DNA of 64,000 nt from Paenibacillus polymyxa (GCF_001719045.1 NZ_CP015423.1:2688001-2752000); one strand, 5' to 3'. Counted from the first letter of the stretch, positions 1-9,345 are shown. The notes: generated from the sequence alone by a model not told the origin. Numbers and translations are program-made.

Positions 1-1983
1 GACAGCTACGGATTGTTTTTCATTTGGTCGGTGCCGGCTCTACTGCTTAGCTGGATTACTCGCTACAATCCTTTTTATATGCTGTCTTATGTACTAATTC
101 ATCTTGGTTTGTGGCTTTATTTTTACCCTACGATGCAAAGTGTGCCTTATAGCGAGCTGGAATCGTTGTCCATTGCCGGAATGTTCGCAATAGTCAATCT
201 GCTGCTATTTTTATTGGCGTTCCTCCATCGTATACATTCTGCTCCACTACAATATATGAGCTTTACGGTTTTCCATATAGCTATGTTAGCGATGACCAAT
301 TCCTTTGCATTTGATGAGTATGGCATGGTCATGAATGTACCGCATATTGCTGTGATTGCTTTAGGATTTTATATATTTATCAAGGTGCGGCTGAATAAAA
401 CGCTACTGACCTTGAATGCATTGGCACTTTCGGCGTTTGCTGTCTTTAAATTTATAGAGCTGGCTGAGGCGTACTCCTCATCTCTGTTTTTTGTTTTTGG
501 TTTGATTTTTGTGGCGTTGCTGCTGACGGGTAACGTGTGGTTTTTCCGCTATTTGAATCGTTTGGGGAAAACACTGCCGGAAGCAGGGACAACGGACATC
601 AGTACATCAAAGAATGAGACGACCGTCCACGAGGAACATGGCAGTGAATGGATTAGCAAAACCGTATCCCGTGTGATCAAAGTGGTTGGAGTGCTGATCG
701 GTAGTATATCTCTCATCGGATTGATTATGATTAGCACGAATGTAAACCACACCGAATACGTACTGTTGGTTGTGTCGTTGCTGCTTATGATTTTGATGAT
801 TGTCATACCGGAATCCAAGCTGGATTCGGTAATACGTTATACACTGCTGACCATCAGCTATATTACAGGCTTGGCGGCCATTCTATGGTCAGATCAGTCG
901 CTGCTTTCGGTATTATTTCTGATCGTTTCCATCGCTGGATGGTTTCGCTCCAAGGGGAAAAGGCAGTTGTTTTTTGCCTACACCTTTGTAAACCTGAATC
1001 TGGCGACCATTTTATTTCAGCAGTATCAGGAGTGGGATGGTTGGAACTGGACCTATAAGTTCATCATCTTCTCTCTTTTCATCGTCAATGCCGTGTTATA
1101 TGGGGTAAGTTACTTTATATCCAAGACAGAGTTAAAAGAACATCTACGGAATAGCTCATTATTTTTCAGCTTGCTGTTCCTGTTTTGGGCGACGTTTTTC
1201 GAGGATGTCGTTCCACACTCTTATATGTTCATTAACATTTTTTATTTTGTTATCGTTACCGGGATAGTCTTTGCCTTTGCCCGTCTGAAACAAAAATCGG
1301 AGGCCATCACGAGCGTTGTCTTCTGGTTTATTTTTATCGTCTTCAAATACTATGATTTATTGTGGACGCTACTGTATAAATCTTTTACGCTGGCGCTACT
1401 GGGGATCATTGCGCTCGGAATTACCTGGTGGGCGGATCGGCGAATGGCCCATAGCGGCAAAGCAGCATTCGATGCTGACCACCGCAGCTTTAGCTTTATG
1501 CGCTTAAGCCCGTTAATCATTGCCATTGTCATCGTGCTACAGCTGGGGATCATCGGCTATCAGACGGCGAGAAGTGAAACCCTGCTCGCCACAGGGGCTT
1601 CCATTAAGCTCAAACTAGCTCCTGTAGACCCGCGCTCCCTGCTGCAAGGCGATTATGTGGCACTGAATTACGACATATCTACCCCGCCTTCCAAGCCCTC
1701 TCTTCAGGAGGAGGAAAGGAGCCGAGGCAAGGTCAAAGTCGTTCTCACACCAGATAGCCAAGGAGTATACGTCGCGGATCGCCTATATCAAGATGGTGAA
1801 AAACTTGCCAGCCATGAGGTCATTCTAAATGGACAATGGTATGGTTCCCGTATTCTGTACGGTATTGAGAATTATTTCATTCCTGAGGGAACCGGACGTA
1901 CTGTAGAACAGAACGCACATTTTGCCCATATTCGGGTGAGCCGCAATGGAGACGCGCTGCTGGAACGTTTGGCAGCAAGCTGA
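1..1983 (+). CDS. DUF2157/GDYXXLXY multi-pass membrane protein (5' end outside window)
   Basis: The reading frame is open from base 1, so the true start lies upstream; the TTG at 13 is only the first start-like codon inside the window. The visible part, about 660 residues, is a polytopic membrane protein with well over ten hydrophobic segments. This is followed near the C-terminus by a soluble tail holding GDYVALNYDIS, the signature of the GDYXXLXY family. In many bacteria the DUF2157 membrane part and the GDYXXLXY part are separate neighbouring genes, so this looks like a natural fusion. The GDYXXLXY domain has no established biochemical function; a membrane location is the only safe statement. 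It ends just before a strong terminator and appears to be the last gene of its transcript. Confidence 0.8.
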   Translation, partial: DSYGLFFIWSVPALLLSWITRYNPFYMLSYVLIHLGLWLYFYPTMQSVPYSELESLSIAGMFAIVNLLLFLLAFLHRIHSAPLQYMSFTVFHIAMLAMTNSFAFDEYGMVMNVPHIAVIALGFYIFIKVRLNKTLLTLNALALSAFAVFKFIELAEAYSSSLFFVFGLIFVALLLTGNVWFFRYLNRLGKTLPEAGTTDISTSKNETTVHEEHGSEWISKTVSRVIKVVGVLIGSISLIGLIMISTNVNHTEYVLLVVSLLLMILMIVIPESKLDSVIRYTLLTISYITGLAAILWSDQSLLSVLFLIVSIAGWFRSKGKRQLFFAYTFVNLNLATILFQQYQEWDGWNWTYKFIIFSLFIVNAVLYGVSYFISKTELKEHLRNSSLFFSLLFLFWATFFEDVVPHSYMFINIFYFVIVTGIVFAFARLKQKSEAITSVVFWFIFIVFKYYDLLWTLLYKSFTLALLGIIALGITWWADRRMAHSGKAAFDADHRSFSFMRLSPLIIAIVIVLQLGIIGYQTARSETLLATGASIKLKLAPVDPRSLLQGDYVALNYDISTPPSKPSLQEEERSRGKVKVVLTPDSQGVYVADRLYQDGEKLASHEVILNGQWYGSRILYGIENYFIPEGTGRTVEQNAHFAHIRVSRNGDALLERLAAS

Positions 1984-2007
1984 CCGGATCGGCGAAGGTA
2001 GTAGACA

Positions 2008-2071
2008 AAGCAGGCTGAACCAAGCCCCTCCATTACTGGAGCACAACTTGGTTCAGCCTGCTTGTTTTTTT
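2008..2071 (+). terminator. Rho-independent terminator, long stem
   Basis: A perfect 17-bp stem (2008-2024 with 2047-2063) starts AAGCAGGCTG. It encloses a smaller CTCC/GGAG hairpin and is followed by GTTTTTTTT. It terminates the membrane-protein gene; the convergent mmuM gene ends 23 bases beyond. Confidence 0.92.
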
Positions 2072-2093
2072 TCGGACCATCGTTTATCTCCGT

Positions 2094-3041
2094 TTATACA
2101 TTTCTCGACCATGATGCTATTTCCTCAATATCCAGCGGCTGAGTCCGGCAACAACCGCCAATCAGACGAGCTCCCGCTTCATACCATTGGCGGGCACTTT
2201 GTCCGAATGTCTCTGTACAAGTGCTGCCATGCCATGTCTTGGTGACCGGGTCATATTCCTCCCCCAGATTGGGATATACCACCACAGGCTTATCCGTGTG
2301 GCTGCGTATTTCGTGAATAAGCGATGGAATGAATTTCGGCAAAGTGCAATTGATTCCTACAGCAGCCACTTGCTCATGCCCATTCAGCCACTCAGCACAT
2401 GCAGCGGCAGACTCACCATTGCTAATATGCTGCCCATCCTTTGCGCTAAAGCTGATCCAGGCATACGTGCCAGGGAATTCCTTCAGCAATCGGGCGATGG
2501 CCTTGGCTTCAACCAGACAGGGTATCGTTTCACAAGCTAAAATATCTGCACCTGCCTCAATCAGAGCTTTCATACGCGGCCTGTGGAACTCTACTAGCTG
2601 TTCCTCGCTCAGCTTGTAATCGCCGCGATACTCTGATCCATCTGCCAAAAACGCCCCGTAAGGGCCTACAGAGGCCGCGACTAGCGGCTTGGGACGATGT
2701 CGCTGACTTGCAGTAGCCGTCACGTCAGCCCAAAACTCATCGCGTGCCTGCACAGCAATCCGCACCGATGATTGAATCAACTCCAGCGCCTCATTTTCGC
2801 TTAGGCCTCGTTTAACATAGCCTTCAACGGTAGCCTGATAGCTCGCAGTAATCGCACAGTCTGCCCCAGCCTCAAAATAATCTCTATGCACACGCTTGAT
2901 CGACTCCGGATGCTCATGGAGGATTTTAGCTGACCATAAGCTATCGTTCAGATCATGTCCATGACGCTCCAGTTCGGTCGCCATCGCGCCGTCCAGCACG
3001 ATCAGCTGAAATTCGTCCAGTATATGTTGTATCGGATTCAT
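2094..3041 (-). CDS. mmuM: Homocysteine S-methyltransferase
   Basis: This 315-residue cytosolic enzyme moves a methyl group from S-methylmethionine (or S-adenosylmethionine) to homocysteine, giving methionine. It has the family's zinc-thiolate ligands: a cysteine in GINCTLP and the paired cysteines of GGCCRT near the C-terminus. The N-terminus has the expected LDGAMATELERHG. I chose the ATG at 3041 because AGGAGGGG lies seven bases upstream; the frame extends 12 codons further without another ribosome site. It is a single-gene transcript with no mmuP permease beside it. A TATAAT-like -10 and a palindrome precede it. The family assignment is solid; the preferred methyl donor cannot be read from sequence. 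Confidence 0.93.
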   Translation of the reverse strand: MNPIQHILDEFQLIVLDGAMATELERHGHDLNDSLWSAKILHEHPESIKRVHRDYFEAGADCAITASYQATVEGYVKRGLSENEALELIQSSVRIAVQARDEFWADVTATASQRHRPKPLVAASVGPYGAFLADGSEYRGDYKLSEEQLVEFHRPRMKALIEAGADILACETIPCLVEAKAIARLLKEFPGTYAWISFSAKDGQHISNGESAAACAEWLNGHEQVAAVGINCTLPKFIPSLIHEIRSHTDKPVVVYPNLGEEYDPVTKTWHGSTCTETFGQSARQWYEAGARLIGGCCRTQPLDIEEIASWSRNV

Positions 3042-3069
3042 GCGGCCCCTCCTGCTCGTCTTTTCTACT

Positions 3070-3109
3070 AAACCCACTAATCAAGTGGGTTTTAATGATT
3101 TACATTATA
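3070..3109 (-). promoter_or_regulatory. mmuM promoter -10 and leader palindrome
   Basis: On the minus strand TATAAT (3109-3104) is followed within about 12 bases by a 9-bp perfect inverted repeat, AAACCCACT / AGTGGGTTT (3092-3084 and 3078-3070). This lies between the predicted transcript start and the ribosome site. It could be a repressor operator or a 5' mRNA hairpin. No T tract follows, so it is not a simple terminator. Confidence 0.5.
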
Positions 3110-3208
3110 GCACGAATGTTGATGAGCACTCACAAAGCCAAGAAATAATCATTCCGTGAAGACGTCCCCTTTCGTTTCATTTGCCATCTGATGTAACGTA
3201 TAAATTTT

Positions 3209-3277
3209 TTAAATTAGTTTCATAAGTTAAATTAATTAGATATTGTTCTTTTTTTCACAAAGTCATTTTACTATAAA
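3209..3277 (+). promoter_or_regulatory. Possible activator sites and -10 before the AEC carrier
   Basis: The octamer TTAAATTA occurs twice, at 3209 and 3227, exactly 18 bases apart, upstream of a TATAAA -10-like element at 3272 that lacks a good -35. AT-rich direct repeats ahead of a poor -35 fit activation by a DcuR/CitB-type regulator such as the one encoded at 5524-6261, but the assignment is inference. Confidence 0.3.
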
Positions 3278-3375
3278 AGTGCAAACCAACACTTTGGCCA
3301 AAAGATCAGGGAATTGCATCGTCACATTCTGCATCGTCATTTATGTGAAAAAAGGTACAAGAGAGGGTTTTATCT

Positions 3376-4431
3376 ATGTCTTTACTAGAAATGATTACAG
3401 CGACCTTAACAGATAACAAAATTGTCAGTTCTATCGCTTCCACCGTTTTTATTATCCTTCTTGGTTTCTTTTGCCGCAAGAAGGGGATTTTTAACGCAGC
3501 AGTAGGAAAGATGTTATCCAAGGTTGTTCTAACCGTGGCTCTACCGGCACTAGCCTTTAATTCTTTCATGCAGGACATTAATCCTACAATGTTAAAACAA
3601 GGAATGAATGTTTTAATATGGGGAGTTCTAATTTATATTATTCTCATCTTTATTTCTAAACCGTTCTTTCTGAGCTACAACAAGGATAAACAGGATGTTT
3701 TGCGGGTGTTAACCATTTTCGGTTCTACGACTTTCTTCGGAATTCCAATTGTCGGAGCCATTTACGGTCCTACCGGAGTGATGTACAGTTCCATTTTTAA
3801 CATAGGGTACCGCATTTTCTTATACTCCTATGGCTATATCAAAATGAGCGGCTTAAAAATGGAGCTTAAAAATCTCAAAACCATGTTTTTGAATCCAATC
3901 GTTATCGCCACGTTTCTAGGCTTGTTTGTTTGGTTGTTTCAAGGTTATTTGCCACAGATGAGTGTAGCTACAGAGGATGGGGCCATTCAGCAGTTCGCCT
4001 TTCTAAGAATTGATCAAACCGCTGTCTGGCTGTTCAAGCCCATGACCTACCTTGCCGGACTAGCTTCTCCGTTAGCCTGGTTATCGATTGGCTCGACATT
4101 AGGGGAGATCAGCTTCAAGTCTGCAGCTACTGATAAGACCTCTTGGTATTACAGCATAGTTAAGGTTTGGCTTGTACCTATTGTTAACATCGTTTTGCTG
4201 GCTTTGTTGACTGTATCTCATATTCTGTCAGTCGATTCTGTCGCTTTAGCTACTATTGTCATCATGATGGCTACTCCAACAGCTACCGTAGCCGCAGCCT
4301 ATGCGATCAGTTTTGATAAGGAAGCCATATTGACCTCCAATGCATCGCTTCTCTCAACTATTACTTCTGTCGTCATGATCCCAGTGTGGATCGTTACGCT
4401 CAATGTCATTGATAAAATTGGAATTTTCTAA
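3376..4431 (+). CDS. AEC-family transporter, malate-permease-like
   Basis: This 351-residue integral membrane carrier has about ten hydrophobic segments in the two five-helix halves typical of the auxin-efflux-carrier family. In bacteria that family contains malate and other carboxylate permeases such as MleP. The ribosome site is GAGAGGG, eight bases before the ATG. The D-2-hydroxyacid dehydrogenase gene follows after 17 bases, so the two are co-transcribed. A CitA/CitB-type dicarboxylate-sensing system lies convergently downstream. The context suggests uptake or exchange of a C3 or C4 carboxylate such as malate, lactate or pyruvate. The exact substrate cannot be read from the sequence. Confidence 0.82.
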   Translation: MSLLEMITATLTDNKIVSSIASTVFIILLGFFCRKKGIFNAAVGKMLSKVVLTVALPALAFNSFMQDINPTMLKQGMNVLIWGVLIYIILIFISKPFFLSYNKDKQDVLRVLTIFGSTTFFGIPIVGAIYGPTGVMYSSIFNIGYRIFLYSYGYIKMSGLKMELKNLKTMFLNPIVIATFLGLFVWLFQGYLPQMSVATEDGAIQQFAFLRIDQTAVWLFKPMTYLAGLASPLAWLSIGSTLGEISFKSAATDKTSWYYSIVKVWLVPIVNIVLLALLTVSHILSVDSVALATIVIMMATPTATVAAAYAISFDKEAILTSNASLLSTITSVVMIPVWIVTLNVIDKIGIF

Positions 4432-4448
4432 ATCAGGGGGAAAACAAC

Positions 4449-5468
4449 ATGTTAAAAATCATTTGCTATGGTGTCCGTTCTTATGAGAAACCCTATTTCC
4501 AGGATCTCAATAAATATAACTTTCAACTAACGCTGGTAGAAGAGTTGTTAACCACTAGCAATGTAGAATTGGCACAGCATCACGATGCCGTTTTGCTAAG
4601 AGGAAACTGTGCTGCCAATCGGGAAAATATCACAAAATTCAATGAATACGGCATTCGATATGTTTTTACCAGAACAGTCGGAATCAACCACATTGATTTG
4701 GATGCCTGCAGCGAATTCGGAATGAAGGTGGCACGCGTGCCATCCTACTCTCCGAATGCCATCGCCGAGCTCTCCTTAACCTTAGCAATGATGCTGTTCC
4801 GACACACCGCTTATATGACTACCAAAAGCTCGTTCAAAAATTTCATTGTGGACGAGCATACATTCAGCAAAGAGATCCATAACTGTAAAGTTGGGATAAT
4901 TGGGGTCGGCCGCATTGGTCTGACAGAAGCCAAATTATTTAAAGGATTAGGTGCTTCTGTTATCGGCTATGATGTGTACCAATCTGACGCGGCCAAGGAA
5001 GTCATTCCATTCACAACCTTGGATGAATTACTGGCAGAGTGTGATGTCGTTAGTGTGCATGTTCCTTATCTGCCGGGACAGAACGACAAAATGATTAACG
5101 CTAGCTTTTTAGCAAAAATGAAAAAGGGATCTATTCTCATCAATACATCACGTGGAGAATTACAAGATAACCAAGCCATTTTGGACGCTTTGCTCAGTAA
5201 CCATCTGGAAGGCTTTGCTACGGATGTCTTCCCTAAGGAAGATGAATTATTCTTTAGAGCCTTTGAACCATGGCAAATGCTCCCGGACCCAACGATCCAG
5301 AAGCTTGTGGAGCTGTATCCAAGAGTTTTGGTAACGCCTCATGCTGGCTCGAATACCGTTACGGCGTTATCCAACATGATTGAAACTAGCTACGACAACT
5401 TCCATGATATCGTTACAACTCATTCTTCAGATAACCTAGTCCCACTTCCTGTTCTCTCTATGAAATAA
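4449..5468 (+). CDS. D-2-hydroxyacid dehydrogenase, D-lactate dehydrogenase type
   Basis: This 339-residue NAD-dependent enzyme is expected to interconvert pyruvate and D-lactate or a related 2-oxoacid pair. It shows the Rossmann nucleotide site GVGRIG around residue 157, the TSRGEL segment carrying the substrate-binding Arg, the DVFPKEDE segment carrying the catalytic Glu and the TPHAGSNT segment carrying the catalytic His. It sits 17 bases behind the AEC carrier with AGGGGG as ribosome site. VanH of vancomycin operons belongs to the same family, but no vanA or vanX homologue is nearby. Coupling to a carboxylate carrier suggests D-lactate metabolism or redox balancing. Confidence 0.85.
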   Translation: MLKIICYGVRSYEKPYFQDLNKYNFQLTLVEELLTTSNVELAQHHDAVLLRGNCAANRENITKFNEYGIRYVFTRTVGINHIDLDACSEFGMKVARVPSYSPNAIAELSLTLAMMLFRHTAYMTTKSSFKNFIVDEHTFSKEIHNCKVGIIGVGRIGLTEAKLFKGLGASVIGYDVYQSDAAKEVIPFTTLDELLAECDVVSVHVPYLPGQNDKMINASFLAKMKKGSILINTSRGELQDNQAILDALLSNHLEGFATDVFPKEDELFFRAFEPWQMLPDPTIQKLVELYPRVLVTPHAGSNTVTALSNMIETSYDNFHDIVTTHSSDNLVPLPVLSMK

Positions 5469-5502
5469 ATAATTAGGAAGCTCGGCACTCTTGTTGAACA
5501 AA

Positions 5503-5548
5503 AAAAGAACCGCTATTTCCAGATTACAATGGAAATGGCGGTTCTTTT
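5503..5548. terminator. Bidirectional terminator overlapping the response-regulator stop
   Basis: An 18-bp stem (5503-5520 with 5531-5548, one G-T pair) is flanked by A and T tracts and sits between the convergent dehydrogenase and response-regulator genes. The stop codon of the response regulator (5524-5526) and its last residues lie inside the hairpin. Confidence 0.88.
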
Positions 5549-6261
5549 ATATCAGAATTCAACTGATAGAGCATTAGCGGCCTGCCAACCTTGTGGTATT
5601 CTATCGATTCAACCAGGAAGCCATCGTCCACCAGGAACTGAATATATTTTTTTACCGTGATACGGGACAAGTCCACTTCTCTGGCTAACGTTTCAACCGA
5701 GAATGGTCCGTCCAGTTCTTGAATACTCTTCAGTATCGTGGTCATGGTCAGTTTGGACAAATTTTTAGACAGGTTTTTCGGTAGATTATGCGATGGATGT
5801 TCAACAGTTTTTTTCTTTTCCACACCCGCATGCTCTTCTTTATTAAAATAATGGTCAATGACAGCTTGATTAATTCCGTTCCCTTCCTCCATCACCGTGG
5901 CTAGGCGCTGGATTTTCTCAACAGCCAGTCTAAAGCGTTCGAATGTAAAGGGTTTAATTAAATAGTCTGCAACACCATAAAAAACAGCTTCCTTCACCGT
6001 CTGAATATCTTTTGCAGCCGTAATTAAAATAACCGAAGCATGATATTGATGCTCCTGCATATGTGATAATAAAGTTAATCCGCTTTTTCCAGGTAAATAA
6101 ACGTCCAGTAATACCAGGTCCGGTTTCCATTTTTGAAGACAGTCCTGTGCTTTTTTGACGGTATCCGCCTTACATACAACGTCCAAATTGTCCATGCGCT
6201 CGATAAACTGTTGATTGAGCTCAGCAACCATCGGATCATCCTCAACAATTAGAACTTTCAT
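5524..6261 (-). CDS. CitB/DcuR/MalR-family response regulator
   Basis: This 245-residue two-component regulator has an N-terminal receiver with the acidic pair D8-D9, phospho-acceptor D53 (LLDVYLPG) and the conserved Lys103 (LIKPF). A linker is followed by a C-terminal winged-helix DNA-binding part (LAREVDLSRITVKKYI) typical of regulators of citrate, malate and fumarate genes. Its ATG overlaps the end of the sensor-kinase gene by four bases (ATGA), so the pair is translationally coupled. The likely targets are the convergent AEC carrier and dehydrogenase genes. Receiver and output assignments are firm; the ligand is inferred from the sensor. Confidence 0.9.
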   Translation of the reverse strand: MKVLIVEDDPMVAELNQQFIERMDNLDVVCKADTVKKAQDCLQKWKPDLVLLDVYLPGKSGLTLLSHMQEHQYHASVILITAAKDIQTVKEAVFYGVADYLIKPFTFERFRLAVEKIQRLATVMEEGNGINQAVIDHYFNKEEHAGVEKKKTVEHPSHNLPKNLSKNLSKLTMTTILKSIQELDGPFSVETLAREVDLSRITVKKYIQFLVDDGFLVESIEYHKVGRPLMLYQLNSDIKEPPFPL

Positions 6262-7907
6262 TCATTTGTCACCTCCAATGTACAGGGCAACTCTACATAA
6301 ATACTTGTTCCCAGACCCGGTTGGCTATCAAGCTCAATGATTCCTTGATGATTTTCCACCATGGTTTTAACCAGATTCAAGCCGTAGCCTCTATCTTCTC
6401 CTTTGGTTGAAAAGCCATGCTCGAATATTCTTTTTTGCATCTCAAAATCAATCCCCAACCCATTATCTTTCACTTTCAAAATAAATACATTTCCCTCACA
6501 CTCATAGTTCAATTTCAGCTCAATTTTGCCGGGTTCTTTTTTTTGTAAGATGGAATCTATGGCGTTGTCAAAAAAATTACCCAGGATGTGTATGACATCA
6601 TGAACGATATCCTGCATCTCCACATTAGAGACATTCGAGCTTTCTGCAAGAAGAACCGAAATATTCTGTTCGCGTGCTTCGTTGATTTTACCCATAATAA
6701 AACCTGCTAATGCCGGAACTTTAATTCTCTCAGTCAGAAAGCCTACCTCGTCTTGATACCGGTGATTTAGCTGCTGAATATATTGACTGACCTCCGCATA
6801 TTTCCTCATTTCAATCAGCCCGGATATTACGTGCATTTTGTTCATAAATTCATGGGTCTGTCCGCGAAGGGAGTTAATATAATATTTTGTACCACTTAAC
6901 TGGTTACTAAGATGAATCATCTCGGATTGGTCGCGCAACGTTGCAACCGCCCCAAAAAACTCATTTTCAATATATATAGGGGTTACTGTCGCAATGACTT
7001 CTATACCATTCACATAAAATGAGCGATCCTTGATCTTCTTCTTATCATCAAACACTCTCTTGAAGAGTACGTTATAAAAGTTGGTATCTAGCTGCTCGCC
7101 AATCGGGGCTTTTATCTCTTGGTTCGCCAGTTGGTACTTGGCCTGAGCTTCTTTGTTCATGAGCATAATTTTCTTGTCCGCCGAAATGGCTATAATTCCT
7201 TCAGCGACCTCATTTTCAATAATTTCTTTTTCGCGCAATCGTGTTGCTATCTCTTGCGGCTCAAGCCCAAATAAAATCGTTTTGATTTTCTGAGCCAGAA
7301 TGATCGCGCCCAAAACTCCACTAAAGAGTCCCAGCATCAGCCCCCCAAAAATGGTATACTGCGCCTGCATCAAATCATGATTTAGGGTCCTCATGGTCAG
7401 CCCTACACATACAATGCCAATGACCTCATGCTGTTGATTAAATATCGGCGTAAAATATCGGTAACCTTTGCCCAAAATACCTATATTCTCAGAAAAATGT
7501 CCCTGACCGGATAGCGCTCTTCTGGCATCATTCAAATCAGAGAAAGGTTTGCCAACCATCGTTGCATTCGGATGAGATAGCCGAATTAAATCGTGGTTCA
7601 GAATGACTACAAAATCCACATTAACGTTGTGCATGACTCCAAGCGAGTAGTCTTGGATCTGCTTCACAGGGACTCCCTGCTCAACATTACGAATAACATC
7701 GTTGTCACTAGCGACCACCTTGGCAATACCCGAAAGTTTTTCCTTCGTATTATCAAAATGTTGGTTAATTACGAAATTACGAATGAGAAGCAAGGATATA
7801 ATTAAGGAAATAATAATAACTAAAACAACCAAAATAATAATCATGAATTGTAGCGAAACTTTGAATTGTCGTCTCGGCTTCGACTTACCTATTAACCGCA
7901 ACCCCAT
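6258..7907 (-). CDS. CitA/DcuS/MalK-family sensor histidine kinase
   Basis: This is a membrane sensor of about 549 residues: TM1 (about 20-43), an extracytoplasmic sCache/PDC-type domain (about 45-180), TM2 (about 185-205), a cytoplasmic PAS domain (about 230-325), and a kinase core. The phospho-accepting His sits in RGQTHEFMNKMH (about residue 352); DNAID and DNGLGID are the N and G1 boxes. The RLSHP motif near residue 110 matches the Arg/His carboxylate-binding site of CitA/DcuS sensors, so a di- or tricarboxylate is the probable signal. The frame starts GTG-ATG at 7910/7907 with a poor ribosome site; I use the ATG. It is co-transcribed with the regulator that follows. Confidence 0.9.
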   Translation of the reverse strand: MGLRLIGKSKPRRQFKVSLQFMIIILVVLVIIISLIISLLLIRNFVINQHFDNTKEKLSGIAKVVASDNDVIRNVEQGVPVKQIQDYSLGVMHNVNVDFVVILNHDLIRLSHPNATMVGKPFSDLNDARRALSGQGHFSENIGILGKGYRYFTPIFNQQHEVIGIVCVGLTMRTLNHDLMQAQYTIFGGLMLGLFSGVLGAIILAQKIKTILFGLEPQEIATRLREKEIIENEVAEGIIAISADKKIMLMNKEAQAKYQLANQEIKAPIGEQLDTNFYNVLFKRVFDDKKKIKDRSFYVNGIEVIATVTPIYIENEFFGAVATLRDQSEMIHLSNQLSGTKYYINSLRGQTHEFMNKMHVISGLIEMRKYAEVSQYIQQLNHRYQDEVGFLTERIKVPALAGFIMGKINEAREQNISVLLAESSNVSNVEMQDIVHDVIHILGNFFDNAIDSILQKKEPGKIELKLNYECEGNVFILKVKDNGLGIDFEMQKRIFEHGFSTKGEDRGYGLNLVKTMVENHQGIIELDSQPGLGTSIYVELPCTLEVTNE

Positions 7908-8132
7908 CACCCAGCTTCTTTGTCAAGCTCTCCATTAGGAAAAAGAGCCTATCTCTTTCCCTATAATCCCTTGTTATTCGACACCGTTTGACAATTTCCT
8001 TCTTCATCTGCAAGCTCTATGCATTCCAGCGACAACAACGTAAACTTTATCTGAATTAAGACAATATGCTGAATAAGGAAGTATCAACTCTCCATAATAA
8101 GGACGTATACCTAACGAAATGGAGGATATAGG

Positions 8133-8315
8133 ATGATCGAAAATCTCGAAAGTAACTACAACTGCGCCAATGCAGGGCAGGATCTTCATCAACTAAAACA
8201 GGAACTCGCCGCGCTTCAGGAACAAGGTGCGAACGACCAGGCATCCGAGGATGCCATCCATCGACTGGAAAATCAAATTTCGTTCATCTTGAACAAGTGC
8301 GATATTAACCACTAG
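8133..8315 (+). CDS. Small 60-residue protein with predicted coiled coil
   Basis: This short gene has an excellent ribosome site (GGAGG seven bases before the ATG) and is closed by a strong terminator 30 bases after the stop, which supports real expression. The product is acidic, soluble and Gln/Glu/Leu-rich. Heptad-like hydrophobic spacing over residues 17-55 (LHQLKQELAALQEQ ... IHRLENQISFIL) predicts one or two helices able to form a coiled coil. I do not recognise the family and assign no function. It is a monocistronic unit between the sensor kinase and pyrD. Confidence 0.62.
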   Translation: MIENLESNYNCANAGQDLHQLKQELAALQEQGANDQASEDAIHRLENQISFILNKCDINH

Positions 8316-8345
8316 TTGAAGCTTGGCTATTTCAGTAAATAAATA

Positions 8346-8376
8346 AAACCGGCTTGTCTTTTAAAGACAAGCCGGT
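8346..8376. terminator. Bidirectional terminator
   Basis: A 14-bp-plus stem (AACCGGCTTGTCTT with its complement) has a tight loop and flanking A and T stretches. It lies between the 60-residue gene and convergent pyrD and can serve both. Confidence 0.88.
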
Positions 8377-8412
8377 TCTATATGAATTAGTGTATGCTAA
8401 AAGGTTTCAAAT

Positions 8413-9345
8413 TCACAAAATTCCCCGTATCTCATCCAATGACTGCACCTTTTCCCGCTGCATCCATTGTTCAAGTCCATGTACCAGTTCAGCCCCTGCA
8501 TGTAAATGGACAAAGTTGTACGTTCCCACCTGAATGGCAGCGGCCCCTGCCATGGTGAATTCAATAATATCCTCTACCGAGCTAATCCCGCCCATCCCGA
8601 TCACCGGAATCGACACCGCCTGTGCCACCTGGTGAACCATGCGCAAGGCAATTGGCTTAATTGCCGGGCCGGAAAGACCAGCATACGTGTTGGCGAAGAC
8701 ACTGCGACGCCGGCGTATATCTATTTTCATCGCAGAAAATGTATTGATCAGCGAAACTCCGTCTGCGCCTTCTTCCTCGCACATAACCGCCATCTGCGTG
8801 ATGTTCTCTGCGTTTGGAGACAGCTTGACGACCAACGGAAGCGCAGTCACATTGCGCACCTGACGCACAACCTCCCGCGCTACCTCCGTCTGGATACCAA
8901 ATTGCATTCCACCCTGCTTCACATTGGGACACGAAATGTTCAATTCCAGCATATCGACGCCTCTTCGATTCATCGTGCGTCGTTTTTGCGCGTTTTCCGT
9001 AATCATCGCTACGGCCTGAACATATTCCTCCAGATTGGAGCCGCCTACGTTGGCAATAATAGCCGTGTTCCAGTGAGTCATGTCATCCAGTTCATCCTTC
9101 AAAAAGGCGGCAACCCCCGGATTCTCCAGCCCTACACTATTGAGCATGCCGGATGCTGTCTCATGTATTCGTGATCCCGTATTACCAGCCTTCGGATGCA
9201 GGGTTAGTCCCTTGCCGACGATACCGCCCAATAATTCAGGAGAATAAAATTCCGCATACTCACGTCCGAATCCAAACGTACCGGAAGCCATGATGATTGG
9301 GTTCTTGAACGGTACACCCGCAATATTACACGCCATGGAGATCAT
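8413..9345 (-). CDS. pyrD: Dihydroorotate dehydrogenase B, catalytic subunit
   Basis: This FMN-containing catalytic subunit of class 1B dihydroorotate dehydrogenase oxidises dihydroorotate to orotate in pyrimidine synthesis and passes electrons to PyrK. Of about 310 residues, it shows the FMN-binding TIM barrel start ([13 protein letters not shown]), [12 protein letters not shown] with a flavin-contacting Lys, and the class-1B catalytic Cys at about residue 139 (NISCPNV). I start it at the ATG at 9345, nine bases after GGAGG. That start overlaps the end of pyrK by 20 bases, indicating translational coupling. No other pyr-operon genes adjoin, unlike the single Bacillus pyr cluster. Confidence 0.95.
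   Translation of the reverse strand: MISMACNIAGVPFKNPIIMASGTFGFGREYAEFYSPELLGGIVGKGLTLHPKAGNTGSRIHETASGMLNSVGLENPGVAAFLKDELDDMTHWNTAIIANVGGSNLEEYVQAVAMITENAQKRRTMNRRGVDMLELNISCPNVKQGGMQFGIQTEVAREVVRQVRNVTALPLVVKLSPNAENITQMAVMCEEEGADGVSLINTFSAMKIDIRRRRSVFANTYAGLSGPAIKPIALRMVHQVAQAVSIPVIGMGGISSVEDIIEFTMAGAAAIQVGTYNFVHLHAGAELVHGLEQWMQREKVQSLDEIRGIL

Noticed and set aside
4449..5468. VanH-type gene of a glycopeptide-resistance cluster
   Set aside because: The family is the same, but there is no D-Ala-D-Lac ligase, VanX dipeptidase or VanRS-type system nearby; the sensor here is of the carboxylate class.
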